Assembly (NCBI GenBank): GCA_028023455.1
Contig: JAQFVV010006841.1
Location: 186,001-250,000 of the forward strand
Length of the DNA stretch: 64,000 nt
Source: Epiperipatus broadwayi
Lineage: Eukaryota; Onychophora; Udeonychophora; Euonychophora; Peripatidae
Direction of reading: 5' to 3'
A model generated the notes under the pieces. The model saw only the letters and a list, made by a program, of their open reading frames with translations, ran no database searches and was not told where the DNA came from. Both the position numbers and the translations under genes were made by a program. Shown one piece after another: positions 32,690 through 48,474 of this stretch. Each line of letters begins with the position of its first letter. The first letter of the stretch is position 1.

Positions 32690-35275
32690 TACTATCAGAC
32701 CAAACTGCAGGAGGACTAAAGATGATGTTCCAATAAGTTATTGTTATGGCAGAGAAGGCCTCATAAAAAAAATTATATGCATAAAAAGGAAAAATGTCAT
32801 GTTGTAAATTAATTAGACTTTTGGCAAGTTAAGTTCAGACTATAAATTGAGGAGAGGAATATCAAAAGTAAAATAATGTTAAAAAAATAAATTATATTGA
32901 TAATAACCATATCTTGCTGAACATTATCTGTGAACAGAAATTAATATGGAAGTAGATAGTGGAGCTGGCTCATCCCTGATATCCAAGAATGATTGGTCAT
33001 AAATTAGTGGAAAAGTATAAAAGCATATTGATGTTTGAGAAAACCAATATAGTAGCCATAGATATAAATAATAAAAAAATAGAAATATATGACATTATTG
33101 TACTGATTAAAATTAACTTCAAAGTTAAATTTCTACCACTCTATATAATTAAAAGAGATTTTAGTCCTATACTGGATAAAAATTGGTTTAAACCACTTAG
33201 GTATTAATATTAAGCACAGCTGAAATCTGAAGTTTATAATAAGGACTTACAGTTGTTTAAGACTGAATTTGTAGAGTTAATAATGTGGCCAGTGGACACT
33301 GAACTTGTGAAGGATGCCCAGCCAATCATGTGTAAACTTCATAAAATATAAAGTCCCATTTACTTTTAAGCCCAAGGCAGAAGAGACTATTGATGATTTG
33401 GTGAATAAACGCATTTTAACATCAATGGAAAAATCATCATGGCTATGCCAGTCATAATTATAATAAAACCAGACAGGACCATTCATCTATGCAAAAACTA
33501 AATAGACACATTAATAAGGGAGCTTACTCTGTTTCAAATATGCACAAGATATTAGTAATGCTACATAAGTTCTCTCATTTTTATCAAATTCCTATAAAGG
33601 ATAGAATGGCAGGCCAAGATGATAACTTATTTCAATGAATAAAAGGAGTTATTTTTTACTTGAATGATATATAATTGCCACTGAAATATAGTTGAATTGT
33701 CAATACACAAATGAAGTTTGTTTTAAACTAGCAAAAATTAATGCAAGCTAAACATATCTAAGTCCATTTGAGATATCTCTAAAATAAAGTTTCTGGGTTG
33801 TTGTATTAATCAAAAGAAAAAATATCCAAACCCCAAAAAAATTTAAGTGATAAAAAATCCCATAAGACCAAAAAATATAAAAGATTTACAGATGTTTTTA
33901 GGCTTTCTAAATTTTTACAAGGCAAGTCACATGTGGTAAAACGTTATAGCAGTTACTTAAAAAGGAACAGCAATGGAGATAGAATGAAGAACATGATGAA
34001 GACTCTGTGCACACTACCACAGGAGGCAATAGTAACAATAGATTCTTCACAATATAAAGTTCAGACTATCATTTCATATTATTGCTATGGATGAAAATGA
34101 TTGATAGAGTACATGTCAAGAACATTAAAAAACACTGTCAAAAACTAGTTAGCTTTGTCAAGTGTTGGTGGCCTAGTGGTTAGCATAGTTGCCTTTCAAG
34201 CAGCCAGCCCGGATTTACTTCCTGGTCAACCCTTTGACATATTTATATATAAAAAACAGAAACTAGTCAGTTTGACAAGGATGTTTTGGCCATCATCTTT
34301 GCTATTAAAAAGTTTCATCAGTATATGAATGGTCATAAACTTAAAATATATAAGGACCATCAGGTTAAGAATTTTTAGAAACTGTAAGAAAACTTTCAAA
34401 TAGATGAGCCAGTGTATGATTTATTAGATAAATGTATTAGATGCTTAGAAATATGAATTTAACTGTAATCCTGATGAAGAAATTAGCCAAGGTCATACCT
34501 TATCACTCTTACCTGGTATAAGCTAATTTGATATAAAAGTTTGTTGAGATAAATTATCTATGAAATCTAAAGTGTTGAATAGTTCCATAGTTGCCAAATA
34601 AAGTAAAAATGATTCTGGATGCAGGACCCTAGAGCAATGGTTAAATCATGGATGGACAAAAAGTCAGTAATAATGTAGTGAGATCAAGGAATGTATGTAA
34701 AAATTTATCAATTTTAATAGTTTATGACTGATTGCATACTTATGCTAATAGAAGGCTAAAAGCACATGCTTGGATTACTACACAATAGTCACTTGGGAAT
34801 AATCAGGATGAAAGTTTTAGCAAAATTATATGTCTGGTGGTTTAATATGGGCAAAAAAATTGAGAAAATGGTAAAGCATTGTGCTGAATCTACTGTAAAC
34901 CTGCCTTCAACTTTTGGAACCCTGGTCAAAATCTACACAACCCTGGCAAAGAATTCACATGGAATGTACTAATCCCATGAATGGTTATATCTTTTCCATC
35001 ACCATAAACTATTTGGACTGACATTGGAATCAGTTTTGCATCATGGCAGTTTAAAAATTTTATGTTGGACAAAAGAATACATCAAGTCTTGACACTGCTG
35101 TACCATCTTGAATCAAATGGCATAGCCAAAAAGGTAGTTCAACAGTTTAATTCAAAGCTAAACAAAACTATATACAAGGATATCAATGAAACATTAATGG
35201 GTGCAATGTTTTTTCAACATTTCATTTCTTGTGCTTCAACAAAGAAGATACTGATAGAAATGTTAATGAGATAAA
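32690..35275 (+). pseudogene. Ty3/gypsy-like polyprotein relic
   Basis: Seen in order: a degraded CCHC knuckle (CYGREGLIKKIICIKRK, near 32730); a protease active site MEVDSGAGSSLIS (about 32945) continued in frame 32989-33207 with SPILDKNW; an RT fragment MAMPVIIIIKPDRTIHLC (near 33440-33500); and an integrase zinc region in 34766-34972 with HNSHLGIIRMKVLAKLYVWW, whose HHCC motif has lost the final Cys (CAEST). Fragments up to 35275 continue the integrase core. Dense stops and frameshifts show it is inactive. Confidence 0.78.
34158..34259 (+). mobile_element. tRNA-derived SINE, copy 1
   Basis: Flanked by AAACTAGTTAGCTTTG (34142-34157) and AAACTAGTCAGTTTG (34260-34274), an imperfect target duplication of about 15 bp. 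The head GTTGGTGGCCTAGTGGTTAGCA matches a Leu/Ser-type tRNA 5' half with box A. A box-B-like GGATTTACTTCC follows. Almost no body follows the tRNA part. It is the same family as the copies at 46285-46389 and 50717-50823, and is nested in the LTR element. Confidence 0.85.
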
Positions 35276-35779
35276 ATTTTCACCAGCATGTTTTAGTGTT
35301 ATTATTAAGTAAAAATGTGTTTGAAGATAATTTTACAGACTACAAAAATTTAATGAATTAATTTGGATATGGAAATTTTTAAGAAAAAAATGGTTTCCAG
35401 AAGTAATACTAAAAGTATTGTCTTGACAAATTGCAATTAAAGAGTCTCACTAACCATATTTAGACTTGTCAGATGGAGCTATCAGAATTAGAGAATGTCA
35501 GAACAAAATCAGCAAGTAACAGAGGGAATACTTTTGCCAGAGAAGAAGAGTGTACTAACATTTCTTCAGTTATGCAAAATAATGAAATGCTACTGATAAT
35601 CAGACAGGGATAATAGATTTATTGTAACTGATGATCAAACAAACAGAACTGTGGAGGATTTGTTGAGCAAGAGAAAGATCTATATCATCACCAAGACTGT
35701 TAAGAATATGTGGAAAACCTGTGAAATTAAAAGACTACATTTGTAATTAGCAGGATTATTTTCTAGAACAAGGGAAGAG

Positions 35780-36372
35780 TGAATTGTCTATGCACTTATG
35801 TATGTGTATTGATATTGTAATATAAAATTTACTATGAAATTAATGTAAACATAGTACAGACAGTACATGAATAAATCCCCCTAGTTATTATTTTACATTC
35901 TAGAAAGTTTACATATGTCACACATATATTTGAATGCCATTAAAATTAAAATACATTATTGAAGACAGATTTATGCAGGATTGAATTAGTATAAGAAAAC
36001 CCTGCAGAGATTATACAATATCCTCATCATCCTCATTGTGTTATGATGTCATGATGTTGTGAAGAAGTCATGCGCATATGTCATTGTAGTTATTGAGGTT
36101 GGCTATTTGTCAGCTATAGTTGCAGTGACAGCAAATAAAATATACAATATCATCATATGTAGTGGTTATATATATTGTGAATGTCTTAAGAAGTTTAAAT
36201 AATGGACTGTAGAGGTTGCAAATTAATTTCTAAGAATAACATACTATTTTTGTTTATATTATATATGTTTCTTTAACAAGTAAATAAACTTGTTTGTTAA
36301 GTTTAATTTATTGTAGTATTTATTTTTAATAACTTATTGATGCTACCTGACTGGTATTATTAAGAATACCTT
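35780..36372 (+). repeat. 3' long terminal repeat
   Basis: Begins TGAATTGTCTATGC after the purine tract and aligns with the 5' LTR from 35810. It ends near TATTAAGAATACC. The many differences from the 5' copy indicate an old insertion. Confidence 0.78.
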
Positions 36373-39300
36373 CAAGCCACAAAAATTACATTTTATTTCA
36401 AATAATTACAATTTTTTATCAAAGTACCATTTTAAATTATTGCAACAATAAATAAATAAATAGGAAAATATAATTGCAATAAAAATGGCTAGTGGCTTTA
36501 TTGTTTAAGGCTTCATAAGAAATTCAAGCACCAGAATCAGTCGTGGGACTTTTTGATCCCAAGCCTGATGTTCTACAAACTGTACCAAACTCTGCAGGGC
36601 ACAATTGCAATAATAACATAGAAAGTTCTACATAATTGTTAGACTTTTCATTGCATAACTTTCACAATTTTTTTTATTTTTGAAATATTAATTCTTTTGT
36701 TTCATTTTTACTCCAATTTTCCATACATTCCTAAGTTTAATTATTTCAGTTTATAAATATAATCATATATAATAAGCTAAATCTAGATGTGTCTATTTGT
36801 GAAATATATTTATGTAAATAACTTGAGTGTACACTTGGAATGATCATCATAAGTTGTAAGAGTAACTATGCTTGCTGATTCATATCACCATAATTTTGTG
36901 TATCTTCTAGGAAATCCTTATTAAGACATTTTTTTAATTCTTGGAGAGTCAAATTTTTATTTGTATTTTTTTCCTCAATTGTCTTAGCATTGATTCTTGT
37001 AATGTAGTCTTATAATGTTGCATAATGGAATTAGTTTAAAATACTCATTTAATTTGTTCAATATGTGTAAATTCTTTTGAACCTTTTGAATTGCACAATT
37101 TATTCATCAGTTCAATAACTTTTGTGTTAATAAAATGAAGTAAAGTAACAATTTTATGTTCATTTTTCATATCATTAAGAAAAAGAGTTTTTGCAAGTGC
37201 ATATTGTAAATCAGATTATTAAAATTGAACTTCCTGTGTAACATTTGATCAATAAAACATTTCCTGTTAATTAATCAAGTTTCTATGTCAGCTTTTGGAT
37301 TAATAAATGTAAAACAAATACTATTGTTGTTACTGAAAGGTGTAGTTTCACTTGAATTTTTAGTATTGTTTGTTGACCGAGTACATACTAGATATAAATT
37401 TAATTAGATTATACATGTAGAAATTCATAATATTTCAATGTTTACACATACACACATATATTTAAGTTTATACAACCACATAGTACGCATAAATCTGTGC
37501 CGTCTTGGATTTGTATTTAAAATAACTGAAGATTGGTGTTGTAAACCATGAAATTGTCATACTGCAGAGCTTATGCATGATTATTTTGATGTAACATCAA
37601 AGCTTAGTAAATTTTATTCAGATAGCTGCGTTGTTAAATTTTGTTCTGTAATTAATTTATATATATACACCTGTTACTATCAAAAAATTAAACGGCAGGT
37701 GTTTTATTATTTTTTAACATTATTTAATATAAATGTTCTATTAAAACAACTGTTCCATTAGAATGCAATATTATAATAGCTTAGTATATAGAAGAGGATT
37801 AGATTGCAAAAAAGTTCAAAGTCAGTTACTGCCATATGAAATTAATTTACACTTCACATAGAATATAGATATATCCTTTCTTAATTAGAATAAATATTAT
37901 TTAAGTTTTTCTGGTTTCTCATATATCAGTTATTCTTTTTTCCTTTTTTTTGTTTAAATTTTTATTTTATACTAAATATAAATCATTCACTTAATTTTAT
38001 TGTCTTTGTGTGTGTTTATTGTCTTTGTGTGTGCCTATATATGTACAAACATGAGTAAGGTTAATGTAATGAACTTTTTCAATGAAATGATTGCATTATT
38101 AGTTTAGAACAATATTTCACTCTTAAAAAACGAGTTTCACAATGTAAGGGAATGAGTCACGAGCGTAAAAACAATGGTTGTGACAGATGTTGATTTTTTG
38201 GCTTATTAAATTTTTTAATGGATGATAATTGGTAAGAATCCTAGACAGGTAGTTAGAAAAAAGAGTTTGAGGTTTTATTTTACTTTGAAATTAAATCAAA
38301 TATTTGCCCACTAATTAAACACTACATTTAAGAGAGAGAAGAAAATGTTATTAAAACTTATATAATTGATTTGCATTTAAATTTTACTTATTTTTAATCG
38401 TATCATTGATTTTCACAAGTTATTAAAGCATATGGCAATTATAATTTTATAGGCAATATAATTACATAAAAAACATGCTGTCACTTCTATACCTTTGACT
38501 AATAAAATTTAAATTGATTTAGGATAGTTTGTATTTGTTAATTAATCTTAGTTAATGTACATCTAAAATTTGATCTAGAATAGCTTTATAAAAGTGGATA
38601 GACTGGCGTCATATTTTTTTCATTGTTCTCTTATTATAACGCGAGCAGAGCACAAACACCAGCCTTTTACTCAAAAGAAAAATATGCAAGTTTTCTATAA
38701 TATAATAAGAGATTTTCAAAATATCTATGGAGAAAATGAAGTCTCTACAATTTTTATTTATAACATTTTCTGAATAAACGTATAATAAATTGCTTTATAT
38801 TAAAAAGAGTGAATTATTGTTTTTAATGTTGAAAATAGTGAAAGAATCAAAGATAAAAACATTTAGAATATAGGAAGTTTCTAAATTGTATAATTTTTGG
38901 CCAATCTATCTAACTATACAAATAAGTTAACTTGTATTCAAAATCTTAAATTATTTGAAATTTTGAAGCATTTACATCGATAATATAAAAAAATTAAAAC
39001 TGACTGAGAATGCACAAAATTCAAATCCAAGCTCCTCAGCATGTTGAAAGTTTGGTGATAAAATCATGACTTTTCCAAAAAGCCAATGATGTTTACAGTT
39101 AGCCGATAACTGAGGTCAGTAAAATATATAGGTCCTGACTTAATGTCAGACCTTATATAAGTATACAAGCTAATTATTTTGTCTTCAAAATTTTGAATGA
39201 TTCAATCTCAGATCATTAATTTAAAATATTAGAAAAAAAAGTAAAGGTAGGTGTTGGAAGTATAGATGGAGATACAAATGTATCCAATGAAGGAAGCTAG

Positions 39301-41155
39301 GGTGCTGATTAATTCAAAATGGTGACCGTGAACGCATACTAAATCAACACCAAAACTAGTTTAGAAACTTGAATGTGACACTTAGTTACCTTGATTTTTC
39401 AAGTTTATAATAGAAGATTCTGGAATAAAATAAATAAAATAAACTGCTGGTTTTTATTCCAAATTTATTTTATTTTTTATTGCTTGTTATTTATTTACAT
39501 AAATAATAGAATCAGTGGTTATTACATTTTATTAATTTAATCAAACTTTTGACATAGTCATGCTGAATTATATCAGAACTATATTTATAAATTTAATCAA
39601 CTGTACAAATTCTATCTTGAATAAAATGGATTGCAGTCTGGGTATATAATACCTAATTTAAGGGATATCAAATGATATATAAGCCAAATAGAATAAAGAA
39701 ATAATGAAAATATATATATATGCATAAAAACACATAATATTCTGTTATTTCTACAATGTGAAAAGTATTTTATTAGTTTTGAAATGTTATCAGATCCTAC
39801 AGTTCTCTCTTTGATTCATCAGAATCAGCCTTATAACTGATAAATCAAAGATTAATTCTGCTTGGAGCTTCCAAATTCATTAGTGGTAGATTGAAATTGA
39901 TATTTGCTTTGGGTAATTTCAGTGAGAATAGATTTTGATATGTTGAAAAAGTTTGATAATCAATATATATCAACTAGAATGGAACAAAAAAGAAAGTAAT
40001 ATTAGGATTTATAAAAAATAATTTGTTTTTTTTATTATTATTATTAAAAAAAATCAATATTAATGAAATTTATTTAACAGAATAAAAAGTTTTTATGATA
40101 TTATTGTTCCAAGATATAATAAAATTTATTTAATGTTTATGAATATGATCAATTTGATTATAGGTTATACTTCTTTTACAAAAAACAAAAACAAATATTA
40201 TACCAAACCACTAATATTACAAATATGAACAAATGGTTTTTTTTAATTAATTAATTATTTTTTTAGCCTAAGATATACTTTTTATGAAATATCTAACTTT
40301 AAAAAAAAAAAAACAATTTAGCATTTTGTTGTAATTACTTTTGATTTGTCTAGGCCAGTCACAAAAGGATATTACTAGTGCAGTGAGGACTCCCCCCCCC
40401 AAAAAAAAAAATGAAACAGAAAAAAAAATTAAGAAGGTGTAATGAAGTTAATTAATTTAAATTATCATCGGTTAAGAACTTTGTTTTGCTACCTATTCTT
40501 CTATTGTAGTCTGGGTGAGAGATTATAGCCAGGTGCTAATTGATTTGGATCTCTCTTGAAAAGGTAATGTGAAGCAACAAAATAAAATAATATACAGGAA
40601 TTCAACATTACAGAAATTTGTATGTCTGAGTAAAGGGATAATTACACTTCAGATCATTAAAGCTTAAGTAATACAAATGAACCACCTAACAATCACGATA
40701 AACCAGAAAGCATGATTGCAGAATTCATTATACTGACTTTATTGCACTTAATAACAAAAAGGTCAAGAGGATATAGAAACATGCAATAATAAAAGTCTCG
40801 CTTTTTGTATGTTACACATTTCCATGAATTTGTACTGTTTTTTTTTTTAAATTGTGTATCCAATTTTAAAATTACATTAACGGTAGTTTATATAGTTTTT
40901 TATTTTTATAAAATTATTCTATAATTATTAAAATTATATTCACTTTAGTTCATATTGGATTTTTATTGTTATAAAATTATGCATTATATGTTAAAATTAC
41001 ATTCACATTAGTTTACATAAAATTTTTGAAAGGTTTATATACTTATAATGTATATACTTAATCTAAATGTACTTAAAGGGGATTTGAGCTCAGACTTTCA
41101 AGCTTCCTTAGTCATTCACTCTATCTAATATTTTTGTTTTGGAAGTATTTGTAGT
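36373..41155. other. AT-rich stretch, no confident feature
   Basis: Nearly 4.8 kb without a recognisable gene. On the minus strand at about 39840-39760 a CTGATGAATC segment followed by GAGAACTGTAGGATC looks like another PLE-tail module, but it is too degenerate to call. A C-run followed by an A-run lies at 40391-40410. Confidence 0.5.
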
Positions 41156-41158
41156 AGG

Positions 41159-43800
<2,642 letters not shown>

Positions 43801-43881
<81 letters not shown>
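43801..43881. repeat. (TTA)n microsatellite at the 5' side of LINE-3
   Basis: About 80 bases of TTA units, passing into TAATAATAATAG at the right. It is the same motif and strand as the tract at 41160-41548. Confidence 0.95.
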
Positions 43882-43884
<3 letters not shown>

Positions 43885-43935
43885 ATAATAATAGAATAAT
43901 GCAGTAAATTGTAAAATTATATTCTCAATATTTTA

Positions 43936-44058
43936 TAATTACATATAAGGTTTTAACCTTAATACTATGCGCCTTGAGTGCTTAATTTTTTATCAAGATT
44001 TGTAGAAGTCCCTCTCGTGCTAAAAAATTGAGCACTCAAGGTGCCTTATATGTAATTA
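43936..44058. mobile_element. Short foldback (about 123 bp)
   Basis: TAATTACATATAAGG at the left and CCTTATATGTAATTA at the right are exact inverted termini. Inside, GCCTTGAGTGCTTAATTTTTT pairs with AAAAAATTGAGCACTCAAGG. Likely a small MITE. Confidence 0.8.
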
Positions 44059-44499
44059 TGTGCTGACCATGCGCTTAATAAGAATTAATGTTTAATACTT
44101 TATATTGAATTTTTGATAAAATAATATATTTTATGCACTTCTACGAGTTTCTATTGCTTTTGTAGAAAGCCACCCATCAAATTTAAAATTAAATTTTAAA
44201 ATCATGTTCACGTTAGTGTATGTTGTTTATTATGTATAAAATTATATTTACACCAGTTTGAATAAAATTTTATTACTTCTTTGTAGCTTTGATAGTACAG
44301 TATTTAATATATATATATATATGGAACATCTGTGCGATTAATAATTAAAGTTCAGATCGTGGTTTTTTTTTTTTTTTTACAAATACTTAACATTTATTTG
44401 TTTATTTTGAAAAGTATTATTTTATTGTTTATATAATAATTTATTAAAGGTTCTATAAAATAACTGAATTATTTACTTCATTAAATTGTAAAATACTAT
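44059..44499. other. AT-rich spacer
   Basis: No coding or RNA signal recognised. Confidence 0.5.
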
Positions 44500-44666
44500 A
44501 TATATGTGCTGTACACACAGATAATGAAGTTAGTATATATAATCGAAAGCTAATATAAAATACTGTTTTAGCTGAGCGCTTTCGAAAGACTTCTTGCTTT
44601 CATAGCATTGTATTTGCTTTTGATTATATATACTAGCTTCATTATCTGTGCATACAGCACATATAT
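44500..44666. mobile_element. Foldback with stem-loop-GAAAGCGCT module
   Basis: The 56-bp arms (44500-44555, 44611-44666) pair with only a few mismatches. The loop, read on the minus strand, is a GAAAG/CTTTC hairpin followed by GAAAGCGCTCAGC. The same GAAAGCGCT(A/C)AGC tail occurs in the 609-bp foldback at 18156-18764, linking the two families. Confidence 0.78.
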
Positions 44667-45084
44667 AAAGGTTCTATTGTAAAGAGTTACAAAAACTTAA
44701 ATAATTATACGAAGCTCTCAAAACACATAGTGAGTATTATCGTGTTATAGATTATTTTGTATTTATTTAAAGGTGGAATGTTGATTATCTTATCATTATA
44801 GAAATTATTATAAGAATTTTCAATTTTTAAAAATATTTCAATTCTTTTTGAAGAAATCCTGTCATTATATTATGATTAAAAAAGATTTCTGTATTAATGA
44901 AGTGATAATAAACTTATTCTTACAACTCAAGTGAAAATGATATTACTTGTACCAAATTTTTTTTGCAGAACATTTAGTATAAAAATATATAACTGACCAA
45001 CATATCAAACTATCAAATCTAGTATAAAGATTTAAGTGTTTCACTTCTCTAGTTCACTTAATAGAATTTTTTTATATAATATAT
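44667..45084. other. AT-rich spacer
   Basis: No feature recognised. Confidence 0.5.
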
Positions 45085-45159
45085 ATAATAAGAAAGATTG
45101 TCTGCAATTTTTTACACTGAAAAATCACCACATCATTATTTTCAACAATTATCACTCTA

Positions 45160-47960
45160 CTGCAGGATGAAGATTTTCCTAAATTCAGCCTCTTTTCTCC
45201 ACATCACTCCAGCACACTTCTTTATTTTATCCATCCATCTTACACAGTCTCTTTTTAGCTCTTTTACAATCTCTTGGAACCATCCAGTTTAAGATTTTAA
45301 CTGTCCATCTATTATCATCTTTTCTGCAAAATGTCCAGCCCAACTCCACTTCAGTCTTTTAATTTTTTCAATGATGTCAGTAATACATATTTGTTCTCTT
45401 ACCCTTATATTTCATTATTGATCTCTTCTTGTTATTTCTAACAAACATCTTTTCATATTTTATTGGTTGGTCTGAAGTCTCTGCATTGCTTTTTTGTTAA
45501 GTGTTCAAGTCTCAAATTCATTAGTAAGAACAGATAACACTCATTTATTAAAAACTTTCATTTTCAATTACATAGGCATATTTCCATTTAATATTAAGTT
45601 ATTTCTACCAAAAGCATTCCAACCAAGTTTAATTCTATGTTTAATTTCATCCATTATCTCTCCATCTGTAGTAATAATCTGATCAAGATATTTATAGTTG
45701 TTAACTTTTTCATCATTATCAATCTTTATTTTCTTATTGTGAAAAAATCCATTGAACATTACTTTAGTCTTTTTAGCATTTACCCATAATCCTACTTTCT
45801 TACTTTTATCTGATATTTCTTATAATATTTCCCGAAGCTCCAAAGCATTATTTGCAAAATCTAAATGATTTAAATAATCTCCATTTACTATTATTCCCTT
45901 AGCTTCCCATTTTAATTCACAAAATACTTTTTGCAAAATTGCTGTAAAAAGTTTTGGAGATATGGAGTCATCCTTCTTATTGTTAATCTTTCTATATAAT
46001 CTAATTATTATTATTACATTTTATAAATATTCTTCAGAATATGACAATATCCTGGGTCTATACCTTGATGATACAATGCTTTAATCATTGGATAATTGCT
46101 TATAGAATCAAATGCCTTTTCATAATCTACAAATCCAAAGCATATTGGCAACTCATATTCATTAGTTCTTTTTATAACTTTTCTCAATATTTCAATATGA
46201 TCCATTGTATCATAATCACTTTTAAATTCAGCCTTTTCTTTTGGTTGGTTGAAATCCAAAGTTTGCTGAAAATGAGTTGTAATTTTTTTTTCTCATGTGT
46301 CATAGCATTAGCCAGGAAGTGAACCCACTAACCCAGGACAACTGCTTATGAAGCAGCTGTCACTGATCTCTCGATCACCAATGCTTAACGAATTGTAATT
46401 ATTTTGGTAAAAATTTTGTATAGAACTGATAAAAGACTAATAAATCTATAATTTCTAATATCTTTATCACTATTTTTAAATATTAATATTAATATTGCAT
46501 TCTTCCAATCATATAGTATATCTTTATAATTTAAGCATTTGGTATATAACTTTACCAAAAACTTTTTTATTTTTCCATCTGCTTCTTTTAAGATATTGAT
46601 TATAATTTCATCATTATCTGGAGCTCTTTCTTTCTTCATAAATTTAATTTCATGTCTCACTTCTTCATTTAAAATCCTGGGTAATTCAGAAGATATAATA
46701 GATGTAAAAGATACTTTTTCTTGAATTCATCTCTCTTTGTAGTAACAGTTCCATATTTTTTTCTTATTGCAGAATGTTTCCTATCAATACCAAGTTCTTG
46801 TTTTATACTCTTGATACTTTTATTCTTTTCTATAGCTTTCCTTGCTAGTTTACAATTATACTTTCTTATATCAGTATCAACTCTTTTTTTGCACCATTTT
46901 ACAAAATTCAAGATATTCAATCTTTTTTATGCATCATCTTTATATATTTTCATATTCATTTTTTTTGTCATAAATTGTCATCTCTGTAGAAATTTTATTG
47001 GTCAATTGCTGCTTTTTTCTGCTAGCTATCTTTGTTGCAGTTTTTAAAAGTGCATCAGTTATTTTTTTATTAATTTCATTCAAATCTGAATCATGTTCAA
47101 AATCTACTAATACTTGAAACCAATTTGTAAGTTCTTAATTTAAATTCATTAGAATGTTTCTGAAGATTAGGAATATCACCATGAATATTGTTTTTTGTAA
47201 TAATTTGTATCTCTCTGGTTTTACATTAACATGTATCTTACATCTCACTTATCGATGATCACTACCCATGTTTAATTTATAAAGAATATTACAATCTTGA
47301 AATACATATTTTCTGTTAATCAAAACATAATCCATTTCTGTTGTATCTTCATTTGAATACTTCCATGTCCATTTCTGTTTAACATTTTTTTTTCAAAAAA
47401 TAAATTCATAATATAAAGTTTTTCTTTTTCTGCAAAATCCATTAGTCTATGACCTCTTTCATTTCTATCATCATAATCAAATCTTATTTTTAGCACTTTT
47501 GTCTCTCATTTGTTTACCAATTCTAGCATTGACATTTCCCATGACAATTTTAAAATGTTGTTTTGTCTGATTGAAAGTTTTTTGTACACCCATATAAAAA
47601 TCCTCTACTTTTTTATCATAATTAAAACTTGTTGGGGCATATATCTAAATTATCTACATTTGATATCTGCTATTAAGTTGAATAACTAATCTTGCCTCTT
47701 TGTCTAATTCACCATCAATTTCTGCAATGTTGTTCTTCCACTTTTTATTTATAATTAATCCTACTCTATTTGTATTTTCAATGTTTGGGTCTTTATAGTA
47801 CTGTACATACATGCCCACTTTTAAAATCAATTGTTTCTTCATTTTTTTTTCTAACTTCACAAAGTCAAATAATATCCCATTTAATATGAGACAGTTTTTC
47901 TTTCAATTCTTGCAGTCTTACTTTATTTGAAAGTGATCTGCAGTTGTAAGTACCTAAATA
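45160..47960 (-). pseudogene. RTE endonuclease-reverse transcriptase relic
   Basis: Endonuclease: LGTYNCRSLSNKVRLQELKE (about 47955-47890), WDIIGLCEVRK, GLIINKKWK and QLNSRYQM (in 47860-47654), IYAPT, MDYVLINRKYVFQDC and GSDHR (about 47340-47250). RT: frame 46660-46385 with ERAPDNDEIIINILKEA and NYRFISLLSVLYKIFTKII; frame 46259-46014 with GFVDYEKAFDSI. The catalytic box is mutated (FANN where FADD is expected, near 45870). C-terminus: LKWSWAGHFAEKM (about 45330) and a W-D-I-like tail, diagnostic of RTE. Stops and the SINE insertion confirm it is dead. Confidence 0.85.
46285..46389 (-). mobile_element. tRNA-derived SINE, copy 2
   Basis: Inserted in the RTE RT with imperfect duplication GAGTTGTAATT / GAATTGTAATT (46274-46284, 46390-46400). 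On the minus strand the head GGTGATCGAGAGATCAG is followed by an anticodon-arm-like CTGCTTCATAAGCAG, a T-arm-like GGTTCACTTCC and a short A tail. About 105 bp in all. Confidence 0.85.
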
Positions 47961-47985
47961 AAATGTCATCAGATGTCATCCTGGG

Positions 47986-48474
47986 TCAGCAAACAGGATA
48001 TTCTTATCACCCCCAGCCTTTGGTCAACAACCACTGCCTTGGCTATTGACTTTGCAGTCTCCTGGCAATAAGGGCCATGATTTATTTTGGTCGCACGATT
48101 GTAAATATTTATTAGAAAAAAAAATCATTTATACACACATTCATTTTGCCTTCAAGAAATGATTTTTTGTTAAGAGATATTAGGCAACTGAGAAGAAACA
48201 CTATGGTGTTTCTTGATCTTATCTTAAACTCTGAGATAAAAAGCCAATAAACTTATCACACTGGCTGATGTGTGTTGATGAATAGTTCATCTGTGTTCAT
48301 ATATGGTATAAATAATATAACACTTGCAATGATGAGAACATATGGAGTAGACATTAGGAATTTTCCCTGCTTGGTTCCTTTAAGGACTTCAAGAGGAATC
48401 AAAGGGTCTCCTTTTGGTTAACAGCAAATTTCTTTCTGCAGCCTATACCAAAAAATAATTTACAATATAAAATA
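47986..48474. other. Possible 5' region of the RTE element and spacer
   Basis: The part 47986-48130 is GC-richer than its surroundings and could be RTE 5' untranslated sequence. The remainder shows no recognisable feature. Confidence 0.35.

Larger units (their letters stand above)
31356..36372 (+). mobile_element. Decayed Ty3/gypsy-like LTR retrotransposon
   Basis: Two direct repeats of about 570-620 bp (31356-31975 and about 35780-36372) flank decayed coding sequence in the order zinc knuckle, protease, RT, integrase, which is the Ty3/gypsy order. Integrase follows RT, which excludes Ty1/copia. The LTRs are clearly diverged from each other, so the insertion is old. A SINE (34158-34259) is nested in it. 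The primer-binding site is not identifiable. A purine tract AAGGGAAGAG (35770-35779) lies immediately before TG at 35780. Confidence 0.85.
45085..47985 (-). mobile_element. RTE-clade LINE, decayed
   Basis: From right to left on the minus strand: an endonuclease start, RT and the RTE-specific C-terminus, with a SINE inserted at 46285-46389. The upstream part 47990-48130 is GC-richer (CAGCCTTTGGTCAACAACC) and may be its 5' region. Boundaries are approximate because no target-site duplication was found. Confidence 0.85.

Noticed and set aside
34480-34510. CCTGATGAAG as a hammerhead core
   Set aside because: It lies in LTR element coding relics and has no GAAA or stem I partner nearby.
36490-36610. 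Possible tRNA-like fold near a GTGGGACTTTTTGATCCCA hairpin
   Set aside because: No acceptable box A and box B pair and no cloverleaf that I could close.
39760-39840. Another hammerhead on the minus strand (CTGATGA present)
   Set aside because: GAAA and a cleavage triplet are not in the required positions and no stem II closes; retained only as a possible PLE-tail relic.
46721-47047. Plus-strand hydrophobic open frame resembling membrane segments
   Set aside because: It is antisense to the RTE pseudogene, where AT-rich sequence yields Phe/Leu/Ile runs.
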